From Vasconcelosia minhoensis LEGE 07310 (lineage in GTDB: Bacteria > Cyanobacteriota > Cyanobacteriia > Phormidesmidales > Phormidesmidaceae), in assembly GCF_015207255.1 (NCBI RefSeq), contig NZ_JADEXG010000002.1, positions 1-64,000 on the forward strand: a DNA stretch of 64,000 nucleotides. Reading direction: 5' to 3'. The notes under the pieces are model-generated. The model had not been told where the DNA came from and searched no databases. It was given only the letters and a program-made list of their open reading frames with translations. The position numbers and the translations under genes were made by a program. Below, piece after piece: positions 16,716-26,032 of the stretch. How positions within the stretch are numbered: the first letter of the stretch is position 1; every line of letters starts with the position of its first letter.

Positions 16716-18504
16716 ACGGTAGTCGCGTATAGGCATGGTTGGGGTCGTTGAGCTGCTCGAGCACCTGGAGATTCTGGCGCAGCTCGATAATTTCGTCCGT
16801 CAGCGGGTCCTGCTTCCAGGGCAGTCGGGACGTGATTTCGCTGTTAAACAGGCGGCCGAAAATCTGTTCCTCTAGCGAAAGCGGTCTGGGATATTCTTCA
16901 ACCTGCCAGTCTTCTAGCTCAGCCGCTTCCGCGGCAACCGCGATCGCGTCTCCCAATCCGCCCAGCTGATCGACCAGGTCGGCCTGTACGGCATCCATGC
17001 CGGTCCAAACTCGGCCCTGGGCCACCTGGTTGACCCGCTCTTTAGTCACGTCACGGCCTTCAGCCACCAGCGTTACGAAGCGGTCATAGAGGCTGTTGAC
17101 ATAGTCCTGCTGGATCTTCAGCTCGGCTTCAGACTGGGGCCGAGCAATGGTATCAATATCAGCGAACTGGGCCGTTTTGATCACATCCCAGGTAATGCCA
17201 TTGCGGTTGGCAATCTCCTTAATATTGAGCAACAGGCCGAAGACCCCAATCGAGCCGGTAATCGTCGTCGGCTCTGCCAGGATTATGGTTCCTGGGGCCG
17301 AAATCATATAGCCGCCAGAGGCGGCAAAATCCCCCATCGAAATCACGACGGGCTTTTCCTGAGCTAGCAGCTCGACCTCGTGGGCAATAATTTCAGACGC
17401 CAGAGCGCTGCCGCCGGGGCTGTTAACCCGCAGTACCACCGCCCCTACGTCATCGTCTCGACGCATTCGACGCAGCGTTTCGGTCAGCCCCTGGTCAGTA
17501 ATCACGTCGCTGACGCCCCCTTCACCGCTGATAATATTGCCCTCAGCGTAGACGATCGCGATCTCATCACCGCCGCCACCGGAGCTACGCTCATTCACTA
17601 GACGGCTATAGGCATAGAGCGTCGTTTGGGGAAAATCATCTTCATCGCGGGCCTCGGTCAGGTCTTGCAGCTCAGCCAGGACTTCGTCGTAGAAAGCCAC
17701 CCGATCGACCAGCCCGGCGGCCTGAGCCTGCTCTGCTTCAACCAGGCCGCCCGCATCGGCAATCTGCTGGAGCTGCTGCGCCGTCAGTTCGCGGTCGGCA
17801 GACACGGTTTGGAGAAAATTTTGCCAGAGGCCGCTCAGCAGATCCTGGGTCTGCTGCCGCTCTTCCGGACTACTTTCCGTTCGAATGAAGGGCTCTACAG
17901 CTGACTTGAACCGCCCCACCCGCAGCACCTGAACCCCAATGCCGTACTTTTTCAGCGCGTTTGCTAGAAACTGAATTTCGGCGCGGAAGCCGTTTACCTC
18001 AATAATTCCAGCCGGGTTGAGCACCAGCGTATCGGCCGCTGAGGTGAGGTAGTAGTCCCGTTCGTTGAGGTCGGTTTCGTAGGCCCAGATCGGCTTGCCC
18101 GATTCCTTAAAGCTAGTCAGGGCCTGCCGCACCTCCTGTAGCGTGGCAAAGCCTTCGTCGGTATGGCCGGTCAGATAGAGGCCGACGACGTTGTCATCTT
18201 CAGCCGCCGCCGCTAGCGCTTGCAAGACCGAGTACAGCGAGACCGAGCGGTAGTCGCCGCCGCCCAAAGCCCCTTCAAACAGCGCCCCAGCCCCGTCGTA
18301 GGGGACGCTGTCAGTAATGTTAGTCGAAAGATCGAAGACCAGGATTGATTTCTCAGCGAGTTCTGGCTCTGCTTCCGAACTGCTGGTCGCAATCAGCACA
18401 CTCACCAGCCCCACCGCTCCCATTCCCAGCAGCACGACCAGGGTAAATAGGCCAATCAGCGTCCCCAGGGCGCTCGCTGCCGCATATTTTAGAAAATCAC
18501 GCAT
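16696..18504 (-). CDS. sppA: Signal peptide peptidase SppA, long (67K) type
   Basis: A membrane-anchored serine protease that degrades cleaved signal peptides; cyanobacterial SppA also acts in light acclimation. An N-terminal transmembrane segment (about residues 5-40 from MRDFLKY) is followed by two S49 repeats. The first carries the region with the general-base Lys (SFKESGKPIWAY), the second the Ser in GDFAASGGYMISAP (about 380). About 602 residues is normal. It is the last gene of a five-gene minus-strand run, 14 bp after fni. Confidence 0.95.
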   Translation of the reverse strand: MRDFLKYAAASALGTLIGLFTLVVLLGMGAVGLVSVLIATSSSEAEPELAEKSILVFDLSTNITDSVPYDGAGALFEGALGGGDYRSVSLYSVLQALAAAAEDDNVVGLYLTGHTDEGFATLQEVRQALTSFKESGKPIWAYETDLNERDYYLTSAADTLVLNPAGIIEVNGFRAEIQFLANALKKYGIGVQVLRVGRFKSAVEPFIRTESSPEERQQTQDLLSGLWQNFLQTVSADRELTAQQLQQIADAGGLVEAEQAQAAGLVDRVAFYDEVLAELQDLTEARDEDDFPQTTLYAYSRLVNERSSGGGGDEIAIVYAEGNIISGEGGVSDVITDQGLTETLRRMRRDDDVGAVVLRVNSPGGSALASEIIAHEVELLAQEKPVVISMGDFAASGGYMISAPGTIILAEPTTITGSIGVFGLLLNIKEIANRNGITWDVIKTAQFADIDTIARPQSEAELKIQQDYVNSLYDRFVTLVAEGRDVTKERVNQVAQGRVWTGMDAVQADLVDQLGGLGDAIAVAAEAAELEDWQVEEYPRPLSLEEQIFGRLFNSEITSRLPWKQDPLTDEIIELRQNLQVLEQLNDPNHAYTRLPFTTEIE

Positions 18505-18554
18505 AGTCCCCACCTCGGCTGCCAGCCGACGCATTGTCACAAGCTCATCTGTTC

Positions 18555-19625
18555 CTATGGTATTCGCTGTAAGACCTGACTGTCGCGCAGTTCTCGCAAA
18601 TTGGCCGTGCCGGTGCAGAAAAGGACGGTAACCATTTCGGCTATCAGTACGTCGGTCAGGGCGGCCAGGGCAGCTTCGGATTCGCTGGCCGCCCGTAAGA
18701 AGGGCATTGCCAGACCGGCCAGGTCAGCGCCCAGAGCCAAGGTTTTGGCGATTTCTAGGCCGTCGCGCAGGCCGCCGGAGGCAATCAGGGGAATGTGAGG
18801 CGCGATCGCGCGCACTTCTGTAATACAGTCTGCCGTCGGAATGCCCCAGTCAGCAAAGGTATTGCCCAGCCGCCGCTGCTTTTCGTCCGGGGCGCGCTCG
18901 CTTTCTACCCTGGCCCAGGAGGTGCCTCCCGCCCCGGCCACATCCAGCGCCGAGATACCCGCGTCGATGAGCCGCTGCGCCATCGACGCCGAGATGCCGT
19001 TGCCCACCTCCTTAGCGATCACAGGCACCGGCAAGGCGCGGCAGAGCTGCTCGATTTTTTGCAGCAGGCCCTTAAACTGCGTGTCGCCACTCGCCTGCAC
19101 GCATTCCTGCAGCGGGTTCAGGTGCAGGATCAGGGCATCGGCCTCCAGCCAGTCTACGATTCGCTGGCACTGGGCTTGGCCATAGCGATAGTTCAGCTGC
19201 ACCGCGCCGAGATTGGCCAGCAGGAGAATATCCGGCGCGCAGGACCGAACCGCAAAGGTCGGGCTCAGGTCTGGATTTTCCACTGCCACCCGCTGCGACC
19301 CGACCCCCATCGCCAGGCCGTACCGCTGTGCCGTCTGCGCCAGCCGCTGGTTGATCAGGCGGGCTTGCTCGGTGCCGCCGGTCATCGAGGAAATCAGCAG
19401 TGGGGCTGCGAGTGCCTTACCTAGAAACGTCGTGCTGAGGTCAATCTGGTCGCGGTCGAGCTCGGGCAGGCAGCAGTGGGTAAACCGATAGCGCTCCAGG
19501 CCGTTTGTCAGCTGGCTCTGCACGTTCTGCTCTAGGCAGATGCGCAGGTGGTCGGCCTTGCGTCCTTGAGTTTCGGCGCTGGGAGGGGACTGTGTCAAAA
19601 CCGCTGGCCTCTCAATAGGGGGCAT
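18555..19625 (-). CDS. fni: Isopentenyl-diphosphate delta-isomerase, type 2 (FMN-dependent)
   Basis: Interconverts IPP and DMAPP for carotenoid, phytol and quinone synthesis. Diagnostic stretches are [46 protein letters not shown] with the downstream [16 protein letters not shown] and the phosphate-binding [23 protein letters not shown] at 19625 follows an upstream in-frame GTG at 19643; about 356 residues fits the family. It lies between pyrR and sppA. Confidence 0.96.
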   Translation of the reverse strand: MPPIERPAVLTQSPPSAETQGRKADHLRICLEQNVQSQLTNGLERYRFTHCCLPELDRDQIDLSTTFLGKALAAPLLISSMTGGTEQARLINQRLAQTAQRYGLAMGVGSQRVAVENPDLSPTFAVRSCAPDILLLANLGAVQLNYRYGQAQCQRIVDWLEADALILHLNPLQECVQASGDTQFKGLLQKIEQLCRALPVPVIAKEVGNGISASMAQRLIDAGISALDVAGAGGTSWARVESERAPDEKQRRLGNTFADWGIPTADCITEVRAIAPHIPLIASGGLRDGLEIAKTLALGADLAGLAMPFLRAASESEAALAALTDVLIAEMVTVLFCTGTANLRELRDSQVLQRIP

Positions 19626-19706
19626 GAAATACAGAAATTTCACTGGAATACAGCGAAATAGACTTCTCTTTAGTAAAACCGAGTTCGGTATCGCACTTCA
19701 AGCACA

Positions 19707-20249
19707 TCAGTAGGGGCTGACCAGCTCAATCGCATCCCTACTATCGGTGGCCTGTAAAAACACCTTGACGGTTTCTTCCTTCGCGGTCGGCAGCTGTTTC
19801 CCGACAAAATCGGGATGGATCGGCAGCTGCCGATGTCCCCGGTCAATCAGCACCGCCAGCCGAATCAGTTCTGGTCGGCCATAGTCGTTGACCGCGTTGA
19901 GGGCGGCTCGAATCGTTCTGCCGCTGTAGATGACGTCGTCAACTAGGACGACGGTTTTGGCCGCTAGCCCGCCGGGTGGAATGACGGTCTTGGCCGGGGT
20001 TCTCATGCCAATTTGGTCGAGGTCATCCCGATAAAACGTAATGTCAATTGCGCCCACCGGCACTTCCACCTGCTCTAGCCGCTGAATATAGTCCGCTAGG
20101 CTGTGGGCCAGGGGAACGCCGCGAGTATGGATGCCCAGCAGCACCAGGCTGCTCAGATCGCCAGTGCGCTCGACAATCTCTGAAGCGAGTCGGTTGATCG
20201 TCCGACGGATCTCTTCAGCCGATAGAATTTCGACAACTTTAGCAGTCAT
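19707..20249 (-). CDS. pyrR: PyrR: pyrimidine regulator / uracil phosphoribosyltransferase
   Basis: A 180-residue type I phosphoribosyltransferase with the PRPP loop [18 protein letters not shown] (about 99-116). In Bacillus PyrR attenuates the pyr operon by RNA binding. No pyr biosynthetic genes or attenuator lie nearby, so UPRT activity or RNA regulation elsewhere are both possible. It lies 16 bp after cobD in the same-strand run. Confidence 0.93.
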   Translation of the reverse strand: MTAKVVEILSAEEIRRTINRLASEIVERTGDLSSLVLLGIHTRGVPLAHSLADYIQRLEQVEVPVGAIDITFYRDDLDQIGMRTPAKTVIPPGGLAAKTVVLVDDVIYSGRTIRAALNAVNDYGRPELIRLAVLIDRGHRQLPIHPDFVGKQLPTAKEETVKVFLQATDSRDAIELVSPY

Positions 20250-20265
20250 GGCCAGAGCTGGAAAA

Positions 20266-21270
20266 TTACAGCATAGCGGATGGGGGCAGCGCGATTAGCC
20301 CTCCCAGGGCCAGGCTGAGCCAAAGCAAAAAGCTGTACCGAGTCAGCCGCAGCGCCTGGTGAACGACCTCAGGGGTGATGGGCCGGTCGGGATCGCCCAG
20401 CGCTGGCTTGTCCTTAACCTGACCGCGATAGTAGTTGACGCCGCCCAGCTGTACCCCCAGCGCGGCGGCGTAGGCGCACTCGCTCCAACCGGCATTGGGG
20501 CTCGGATCCTGAGGCGCATCTCGGCGACAGCGCTGCATCACCCGACCCGGTCGGCCAGAAAGCAGTGCGATCGTCAGCACGGTGAGCCGACAGGGCAGCC
20601 AGGTAAGGCCATCCTCCAGCCGGGCGCTGAACCAGCCCAGGTCGGTATAGGGCGGCTCGCGGTAGCCCACCATCGAATCAAGGGTGCTAGCGGCTTTATA
20701 AGCTAGGGCCAGCGGCACCGGCCCCAGGCCCAGCAGCGCTCCCAAAATGGCATAGAACAGCGGCGCCATGACGCCGTCCGTTGCGTTTTCACTGACGGTT
20801 TCCATCACCGCCCGTAGCATTTCTGTTGCTGAAAGCGCATCGGTATCTCGGCCCACGTAGCCCCGCAGCTGCTGCCGCGCTGAGGCCAGCTGTCCCTGGC
20901 TAAGCGGCGTTAGAACGGTCACCGCCGCCTGCCTGAGGCTGCGTCCGGCAAAGCAGCTGGCCAGCCAGACGATCGCCAGCCCCTGACTGAGTAAAGTCAG
21001 CCCGTCGCGATTCAAGGCTGTGAGAATACCCCAGCTCAGCAGCCCTGTCCCCCCGACCAGTATGAGCCCTAAGCCAATGCCCGCCAGTCGCATCCGCCAG
21101 CGCGGTACGAGCCTGTTCTGACCTTTGAGCAGCGGCTGGGTATAGGCCTGGATAACGGCTCCCATGATCTGGACCGGATGCAGCCAGTCCTGGGGGTCGC
21201 CGAGGCTATAGTCCAGCAGAGCTGCCGCACCCAAAACGAGCGCTGATGCCACAGGCGTCTCAGTCACCAC
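20266..21270 (-). CDS. cobD: Adenosylcobinamide-phosphate synthase (CobD/CbiB)
   Basis: An integral membrane enzyme that attaches the aminopropanol arm to adenosylcobyric acid. The N-terminal [20 protein letters not shown], the [15 protein letters not shown] motif (about 160-174) and [15 protein letters not shown] are diagnostic. Several hydrophobic segments are visible and the 334-residue length is normal. Pseudocobalamin or B12 use is common in cyanobacteria. It starts at one of two adjacent GTG codons, 21 bp after the Rrf2 gene. Confidence 0.95.
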   Translation of the reverse strand: MVTETPVASALVLGAAALLDYSLGDPQDWLHPVQIMGAVIQAYTQPLLKGQNRLVPRWRMRLAGIGLGLILVGGTGLLSWGILTALNRDGLTLLSQGLAIVWLASCFAGRSLRQAAVTVLTPLSQGQLASARQQLRGYVGRDTDALSATEMLRAVMETVSENATDGVMAPLFYAILGALLGLGPVPLALAYKAASTLDSMVGYREPPYTDLGWFSARLEDGLTWLPCRLTVLTIALLSGRPGRVMQRCRRDAPQDPSPNAGWSECAYAAALGVQLGGVNYYRGQVKDKPALGDPDRPITPEVVHQALRLTRYSFLLWLSLALGGLIALPPSAML

Positions 21271-21291
21271 CCGGAATAGCCAGTGGAGGGG

Positions 21292-21732
21292 TCATACAAT
21301 GAAGCTGGCATCTTCCCCCTGTGCGGCCTGCCAGCTGCGGGCGTCAAAGTATAGATCTTCCAGCGAAATGCTGTAGAGCGCTTCTTTGAGTTTCTGATGC
21401 AGGCGCTGCCACAGGCTAAAGGTCACCCAGTCTTCGGCCTGGTTAGCCGCCTGATAGTCGCCCAAGGGCTGCACGGTCTCGCCCACGGCGGCTAAGATTT
21501 GGCCCAGCGAAATTTCAGCCGCGGGTCGAGCCAGTCGATACCCCCCGTGAGCCCCGCGCACCGCTTCAACCAGGCCGGCGCGCCGCAGCTCAATTAGCAG
21601 CTTTTCTAGGTAGGCGGCGGGTAGCGCCTGACGATCGGCGATCGCGCTGACTGAGGCCAGCCCTGGAGCAGGCTGCAAGCTTAGGTCTAGCAAGGCTTTT
21701 ACGCTGTAATGGCCGCGGGTAGTCAGCTTCAT
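21292..21732 (-). CDS. Rrf2-family regulator without cluster cysteines
   Basis: A 146-residue protein with the Rrf2 winged helix: MKLTTRGHYSVKALLDLSLQ, ADRQALPAAYLEKLLIELRRAGLV and GAHGGYRLARPAAEISLGQIL. The three cysteines that bind an Fe-S cluster in IscR and NsrR (around 90-110) are missing; that stretch reads VGETVQPLGDYQAANQAE and holds no cysteine. It heads the run Rrf2-cobD-pyrR-fni-sppA. Target and signal are unknown; the cluster-free form suggests a different input. Confidence 0.9.
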   Translation of the reverse strand: MKLTTRGHYSVKALLDLSLQPAPGLASVSAIADRQALPAAYLEKLLIELRRAGLVEAVRGAHGGYRLARPAAEISLGQILAAVGETVQPLGDYQAANQAEDWVTFSLWQRLHQKLKEALYSISLEDLYFDARSWQAAQGEDASFIV

Positions 21733-22122
21733 CGGGAGGCAGTCGGAGTGGCGCGTTTGACAGTTAATGAGCCTGCGCTTAAGCCTTACATCATCTCATC
21801 AATTATTATCCTATCAATTTGCTTCACGGGGTTGGCTCATCCTATTAGCTAGCAGGATGAGTAGGCATCGTTAGCAACGCCATTCTTCTGCCTATCAAAT
21901 ATTGGCTTGCGCTGAAAAAATAGGATGAATTAGAAAAGATTTTATAAAAATGCAAAAAGCAGTTAGATGTAGTATCATTTTGCATGAAATTGTTTATGCT
22001 AGAAGGGGTGGTTCAAGACGACAAAGCGTTTAACAATATTTTGTTCCCGGTCCTTTGTCTCATGTCCATGGCATAGCAACCCCAAGTTCAGGCATATCTA
22101 GGAAAAGCAGAGAACTGAGTGA
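21733..22122. other. Divergent intergenic region between Rrf2 and cyAbrB genes
   Basis: A 390-bp AT-rich region without a supportable gene. It must hold both promoters. The only structure I see is the AGGATGA repeat family noted at 21836-21861 and 21922-21928. Confidence 0.5.
21836..21861. promoter_or_regulatory. Inverted repeat CTCATCCT / AGGATGAG
   Basis: Two 8-bp arms surround a 10-nt centre in the divergent promoter region of the Rrf2 and cyAbrB genes. A third AGGATGA lies at 21922-21928. It is a candidate operator, possibly for the adjacent Rrf2 protein. Confidence 0.4.
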
Positions 22123-22524
22123 ATGGCTAAAGATCTAAAGACAGACGTGCTAACAGGAAAAGCGCTGCTCAAGAAAGTCAAAGAGCTGGAGCATCTCTCC
22201 AAAGAGGAAAAGGCCAAGGCCTGTGGCTACTATACGCTAACCAAAGCTGGCGTTGTGCGAGTCAATATGATGAAGTTTCTGAATGCTCTGATTGACGCTG
22301 AGGGCATTCAGCTCGATAGTACCCAAAGCAGCAATGGTCGCGGTGGCCGCAGCGCTAGCTATCGAATTACGGTACAGTCCAACGGCAACCTGCTCATTGG
22401 TTCCGCCTATACCAAGCAAATGGGGCTAAAACCCGGAGATGAGTTTGAGATTTCCCTAGGGCGCAAGCATATTCGGCTGAAGCAGCTTGATTCTGACGAT
22501 TCAGAGTTCGATGAGGAAGAGTAG
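22123..22524 (+). CDS. cyAbrB family transcriptional regulator
   Basis: A 133-residue cyanobacterial AbrB-like protein. The N-terminal LTGKALLKKVKELEHLSKEEKAKACGYYT and the C-terminal swapped-hairpin-like domain (GRSASYRITVQSNGN to MGLKPGDEFEISLGRKHIRLKQL) are diagnostic. Wording such as LSKEEKAKACGYYT, VNMMKFLNALIDAEGI and SNGRGGRSASYR resembles the cyAbrB2 clade more than cyAbrB1, from memory. That clade controls carbon and nitrogen balance together with NtcA. A strong hairpin follows the gene. Confidence 0.92.
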   Translation: MAKDLKTDVLTGKALLKKVKELEHLSKEEKAKACGYYTLTKAGVVRVNMMKFLNALIDAEGIQLDSTQSSNGRGGRSASYRITVQSNGNLLIGSAYTKQMGLKPGDEFEISLGRKHIRLKQLDSDDSEFDEEE

Positions 22525-22564
22525 CACCAATCTGCTCCACTGCTATTCAAACTTAAGCACTTAA

Positions 22565-22593
22565 CCCCCGCGATGAAATTTTCATCGCGGGGG
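22565..22593. terminator. Strong hairpin terminator after cyAbrB
   Basis: CCCCCGCGATGAAA and TTTCATCGCGGGGG pair over 14 bp around one central T, flanked by AA and TTT that extend the pairing. It begins 41 bp after the cyAbrB stop. The rest of the gap to 22822 shows no gene. Confidence 0.8.
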
Positions 22594-22822
22594 TTTGATT
22601 TGGGTGTCTCTGCCTAAAGAAATCGTTCTTTACCGCTTCAAATTCTCGGTTTCCAATCTTCATTTTGTCAGTTGAGAAATGTTTAGAGGGGCGAACAGCG
22701 CTAGCAGGGCTTCAGCAGAGCGCCTTTACCTATTCGAACGAACCGTTAGGTGCTACGGTGTAGCCTAATTCCAGCCCTATCTCCCATCGCCTCACAAAAC
22801 TAGCCGAAAAGCCGCATCCGAC

Positions 22823-24385
22823 ATGAGCCTACCCGTCGTCCTGGAAATTGCCCTTGGGCTGATCTTCATCTATCTAATTCTCAGCCTGATTGCCAGCGAA
22901 ATTCAAGAGTTGGTCAGTACGCTTCTTCAATGGCGAGCCGAGCATCTCAAACAGTCTATCGAGCAGCTGCTCGCCGGTGACCGCGAGCAGGATTGGCAGT
23001 CGGCTAGGCAGCTGGCCAACCAGCTGTACGATAGCCCGCTGATTCGTGACCTCAACTATGAGGCTCGGGGCCGAATTGCTAGGTTTTTTCGGGGATTGCT
23101 GCATGGGGTTGGCCGCGCCTATCGATTCCTGACGCGAACTCACAATGTTTTTGGGCAGAAGACCAGTGGCCCGTCCTATATTCCAGCTGAGACCTTCGCT
23201 ACAAGTTTGCTGGAAGGACTCCAGCTGGAAAATTTGCAATATGTTCTATCGGAGTCACGGCTCCAGCAGTTTATCGAACAGCGCTTGAGCCGGCCTATTC
23301 ACCGGATCGTCAGCGATCTGAAGGCTAGCTTAGCCAATGAAACCATCCTCGATGCCGAAATGCAGTATCTAGAGACGGCCATTGAGCAGATCGTGGGCGA
23401 CTTCAAAGAACGGCGGGTCACCCTAGCGCGATCGCTCGACCGGCTCACAGCTCAGCTAGATGAATTCACTCAGATGGCACTGCTTTCTCTACCCGATTCT
23501 CATCTGACCCAGACCTTTCACAACCGGGTGAAATATCTCCGTGCCCAGCTGGTAGACCGCTTCGATGACGGTAGGGAGGGCGGCCAGCGAATTCAACCCA
23601 CCCTTTCAGAGCTGCTGCTGCTGCTCGACAATCAGAGCATAATCTATCGCGAGGTGGTGAATATTGCGACTCAGAAAGGTGGCCCCGCCCAGCTAGCGCT
23701 GGCGCAGTTGCAACAGACGGTCTTTCCCGATCGTCTGCGCGAAAGCCTAGATACCTTAGCAATGCGAGCCCAGGCCAAAGTTGTGGCGACCGAGGCAGGC
23801 TTGCAGCAGTTGGAAGCGGAAATCGAAGCCTGGTTTGACCGAGCGATGGACCGGGCGAGTGGTGTATATCGTCGCAATGCCAAAGCGGTAGGAATATTGA
23901 TTGGAATTGCGATCGCGGCCCTGATCAATGCCGATACGTTTCATATGGTCCATCGGCTCAGCGTTGACCAAGCGGTCCGCAGCAGCATTGTCCAAGCCGC
24001 TGAACAGTTAGAGACGCGAGGGATTAACAGTGCTGACGACCTGGCAGCCGACCTGGGGACAGACGAGATCTCAGAGCGTATCTCCATTGAGCTACAGTCC
24101 GTCGGCGCTGCCGTCAGCGAGACCTTAGAACAGTATCCTTTGCCTTTGGGCCGGAACCAGGCCACCTTAACTGCTCAGGCCGCTGCTGAAGCGAACTGGC
24201 CGCTGTTGCTACCGAGGTACTGGCTGGGCTGGATTCTGACGGGCATTGCCATTTCTATGGGCGCCAACTTCTGGTTTGACCTACTGCGGAAAGTAATTTC
24301 TGTCAGAACATCGGGCAATAAACCTGAATCTCTGCCTAGCGGCACGGTACTGCCTAGGCGGTCAACTCGGGCAGCCAAAGAATAA
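22823..24385 (+). CDS. Conserved membrane protein of unknown function
   Basis: I do not recognise a named family. The 520-residue protein has an N-terminal membrane segment (about 4-25, LEIALGLIFIYLILSLIASEI), a long charged region predicted mostly helical (about 30-340), and two more hydrophobic segments (about 354-372 and 460-485). The middle part contains heptad-like Leu/Gln-rich stretches. Topology suggests a large soluble domain between membrane anchors. Its last 32 bp overlap the convergent Hik2-like gene. Confidence 0.75.
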   Translation: MSLPVVLEIALGLIFIYLILSLIASEIQELVSTLLQWRAEHLKQSIEQLLAGDREQDWQSARQLANQLYDSPLIRDLNYEARGRIARFFRGLLHGVGRAYRFLTRTHNVFGQKTSGPSYIPAETFATSLLEGLQLENLQYVLSESRLQQFIEQRLSRPIHRIVSDLKASLANETILDAEMQYLETAIEQIVGDFKERRVTLARSLDRLTAQLDEFTQMALLSLPDSHLTQTFHNRVKYLRAQLVDRFDDGREGGQRIQPTLSELLLLLDNQSIIYREVVNIATQKGGPAQLALAQLQQTVFPDRLRESLDTLAMRAQAKVVATEAGLQQLEAEIEAWFDRAMDRASGVYRRNAKAVGILIGIAIAALINADTFHMVHRLSVDQAVRSSIVQAAEQLETRGINSADDLAADLGTDEISERISIELQSVGAAVSETLEQYPLPLGRNQATLTAQAAAEANWPLLLPRYWLGWILTGIAISMGANFWFDLLRKVISVRTSGNKPESLPSGTVLPRRSTRAAKE

Positions 24386-25766
24386 AGGCGGTCCCTGGAC
24401 CCTGTTTTTGATGCCTATCCAACGCTAGCTGACGCTCGACCCGCTCGGGTATCCAGGGGGTACCGACCACCGGGCTGACGACGTCGATCGTTCCCTGCAT
24501 CTGAGTCATCAGGTCCTTGACAATAGCCAGTCCCAGTCCAGTTCCTGGGATCCGTCCCTGGGCTTGGACGCCCCGATAGCTGCGCTGAAACAGCTGGCTG
24601 AGATCTCCCGAGGGAATCCCTGGCCCGGTGTCGCCGATCACGACACCCTGATAATGTCCCGCCTCCGTAGTCTGGCTCAAACCCGTCTGAACCCAAACCC
24701 AGGCACCGCAATCAGCATATTTCAGGGCATTGTCAATTAAATTGTTTAGCACTTCCTGCAGCGCTTCCGGATCCCCCATCACTGGGGGCGTATCGGCAGA
24801 AATTCGAGCCATTAAGGTAATCTGCTTTTCGGCTGCCATCATCTGTGCTACCGCCAGTAGAGGTTCCAAAACCTGGGGTAAAAACTGCGGTGATAGGCTA
24901 AGCGTCCGGCCCAGTCCCTTCATGGGCAGTAGCGGTGGGGAGCCGGCTGAGCTTTCAGCAGCAGGGAGTTCTAGATGATGGGCTAGGTCTTCTGCTGACG
25001 AGGTTGAGGTATCCGCTTCGCTGAGATTGACATCGCCTAGCCTGACCGTTGCGTCGAAGTCTGCTGCTAGCTCTCGTAGCCGCTGACTTTCACGCAATAG
25101 GCTAGTCGCGACCCCATAGTTGGGGTCTTCCTCATTCAGCCGTCGGGTTAGGAGCCGACCAAAGGTCGTTAGCGCCGTCAGCGGATTGCGAAACTGATGC
25201 AGCAGATTATGAAATACCTCAGACTGGCGGCTGCGGAAATCACGGTGACGTTGGAGCCGCTGCTGGAGCCACTGATTCCGCCGCTCTAGCACACAGCCAG
25301 CTGCTAGCGCTTCAGCAGCCTGCTCAACGAGCTGCTCCTCCTCGGGGCGCCACTGCCGGTCGTGACGAATCGCCACAAGCAGTCCAACCACTACATCGGT
25401 ATAGACCAGCGGGACAACGAATTGGCGATCGCGAGAAAGCCTCGAAAACCGTTCAGTTGGATGCTGCCCTGAGTTAGACTTCCAGCCAGCCTGCTGAACG
25501 CTTGCGTCGGCCATCGACTTGGGCTGAGTCGGTCCGGACCCACTGGCGGGGAGTGCGACCGAACTCGTTCTAGATTCTGCCTGTGGAGCCGCCCAAGCCT
25601 CAAAAGAATCGGGATAGCTGACAAAGGGAACAAAGTTGGGCTGGGACTGTTCAGAAGACTGCTGGGCTAAATAGATTGCCGCCGTCGTCTGCTCAAATCG
25701 CTGGGCCAGCAGCGCTAGCTGAGCCTGGCAAAGGGCCATAAATTCTGGACTGGCGACTACTGTCAT
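24354..25766 (-). CDS. GAF-type sensor histidine kinase, Hik2/CSK-like
   Basis: A 470-residue soluble kinase. A GAF-like domain spans about 1-165, the dimerisation domain carries FHNLLHQFRNPLTALTTFGRLL (phospho-acceptor probably H190), and the ATPase domain has NNLIDNALKYA, GDTGPGIP and GTGLGLAIV. The H-box wording and the N-terminal FMALCQAQLALLAQRF with Cys13 resemble cyanobacterial Hik2, the homologue of the chloroplast sensor kinase, which responds to redox or salt. No response regulator is adjacent. A low-complexity stretch (about 60-105) interrupts the GAF region. Confidence 0.8.
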   Translation of the reverse strand: MTVVASPEFMALCQAQLALLAQRFEQTTAAIYLAQQSSEQSQPNFVPFVSYPDSFEAWAAPQAESRTSSVALPASGSGPTQPKSMADASVQQAGWKSNSGQHPTERFSRLSRDRQFVVPLVYTDVVVGLLVAIRHDRQWRPEEEQLVEQAAEALAAGCVLERRNQWLQQRLQRHRDFRSRQSEVFHNLLHQFRNPLTALTTFGRLLTRRLNEEDPNYGVATSLLRESQRLRELAADFDATVRLGDVNLSEADTSTSSAEDLAHHLELPAAESSAGSPPLLPMKGLGRTLSLSPQFLPQVLEPLLAVAQMMAAEKQITLMARISADTPPVMGDPEALQEVLNNLIDNALKYADCGAWVWVQTGLSQTTEAGHYQGVVIGDTGPGIPSGDLSQLFQRSYRGVQAQGRIPGTGLGLAIVKDLMTQMQGTIDVVSPVVGTPWIPERVERQLALDRHQKQGPGTAFILWLPELTA

Positions 25767-25927
25767 GCATAGCCTCTGAAAACACTGCTAGGGGAATACC
25801 TAGTTCGCGATGAAACTTGGACTTTTGTCAAGTATGGGGAACTGCTCAATCCATTTTAGACATCCCAAAAGCGGGATGAACAGCTCAGCCAAAAGGATTT
25901 CAGAATTTGTGTGTTTTCTTGAAGAAG

Positions 25928-25950
25928 GGTTGTAAATCAAAATTACAACC
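25928..25950. repeat. Inverted repeat GGTTGTAA / TTACAACC
   Basis: Perfect 8-bp arms around a 7-nt centre in the divergent promoter region between the Hik2-like gene and the DUF3155 gene. It may be a regulator site or a hairpin. Confidence 0.5.
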
Positions 25951-25977
25951 GATATACTTTTCAGGTTCACATTTTTT

Positions 25978-25991
25978 GTAGCTAATACTAC
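25978..25991. promoter_or_regulatory. NtcA-type site GTA-N8-TAC
   Basis: GTA, eight bases, TAC is the NtcA consensus, and here it is embedded in a longer palindrome TGTAG-N6-CTACA (25977-25992). It ends 41 bp before the DUF3155 start. That is too close for a classical NtcA-activated promoter, so repression or chance are alternatives. Confidence 0.4.
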
Positions 25992-26032
25992 ACATAAATG
26001 GCGATCCGCAGGATACACAGGAGGTAGATAAC

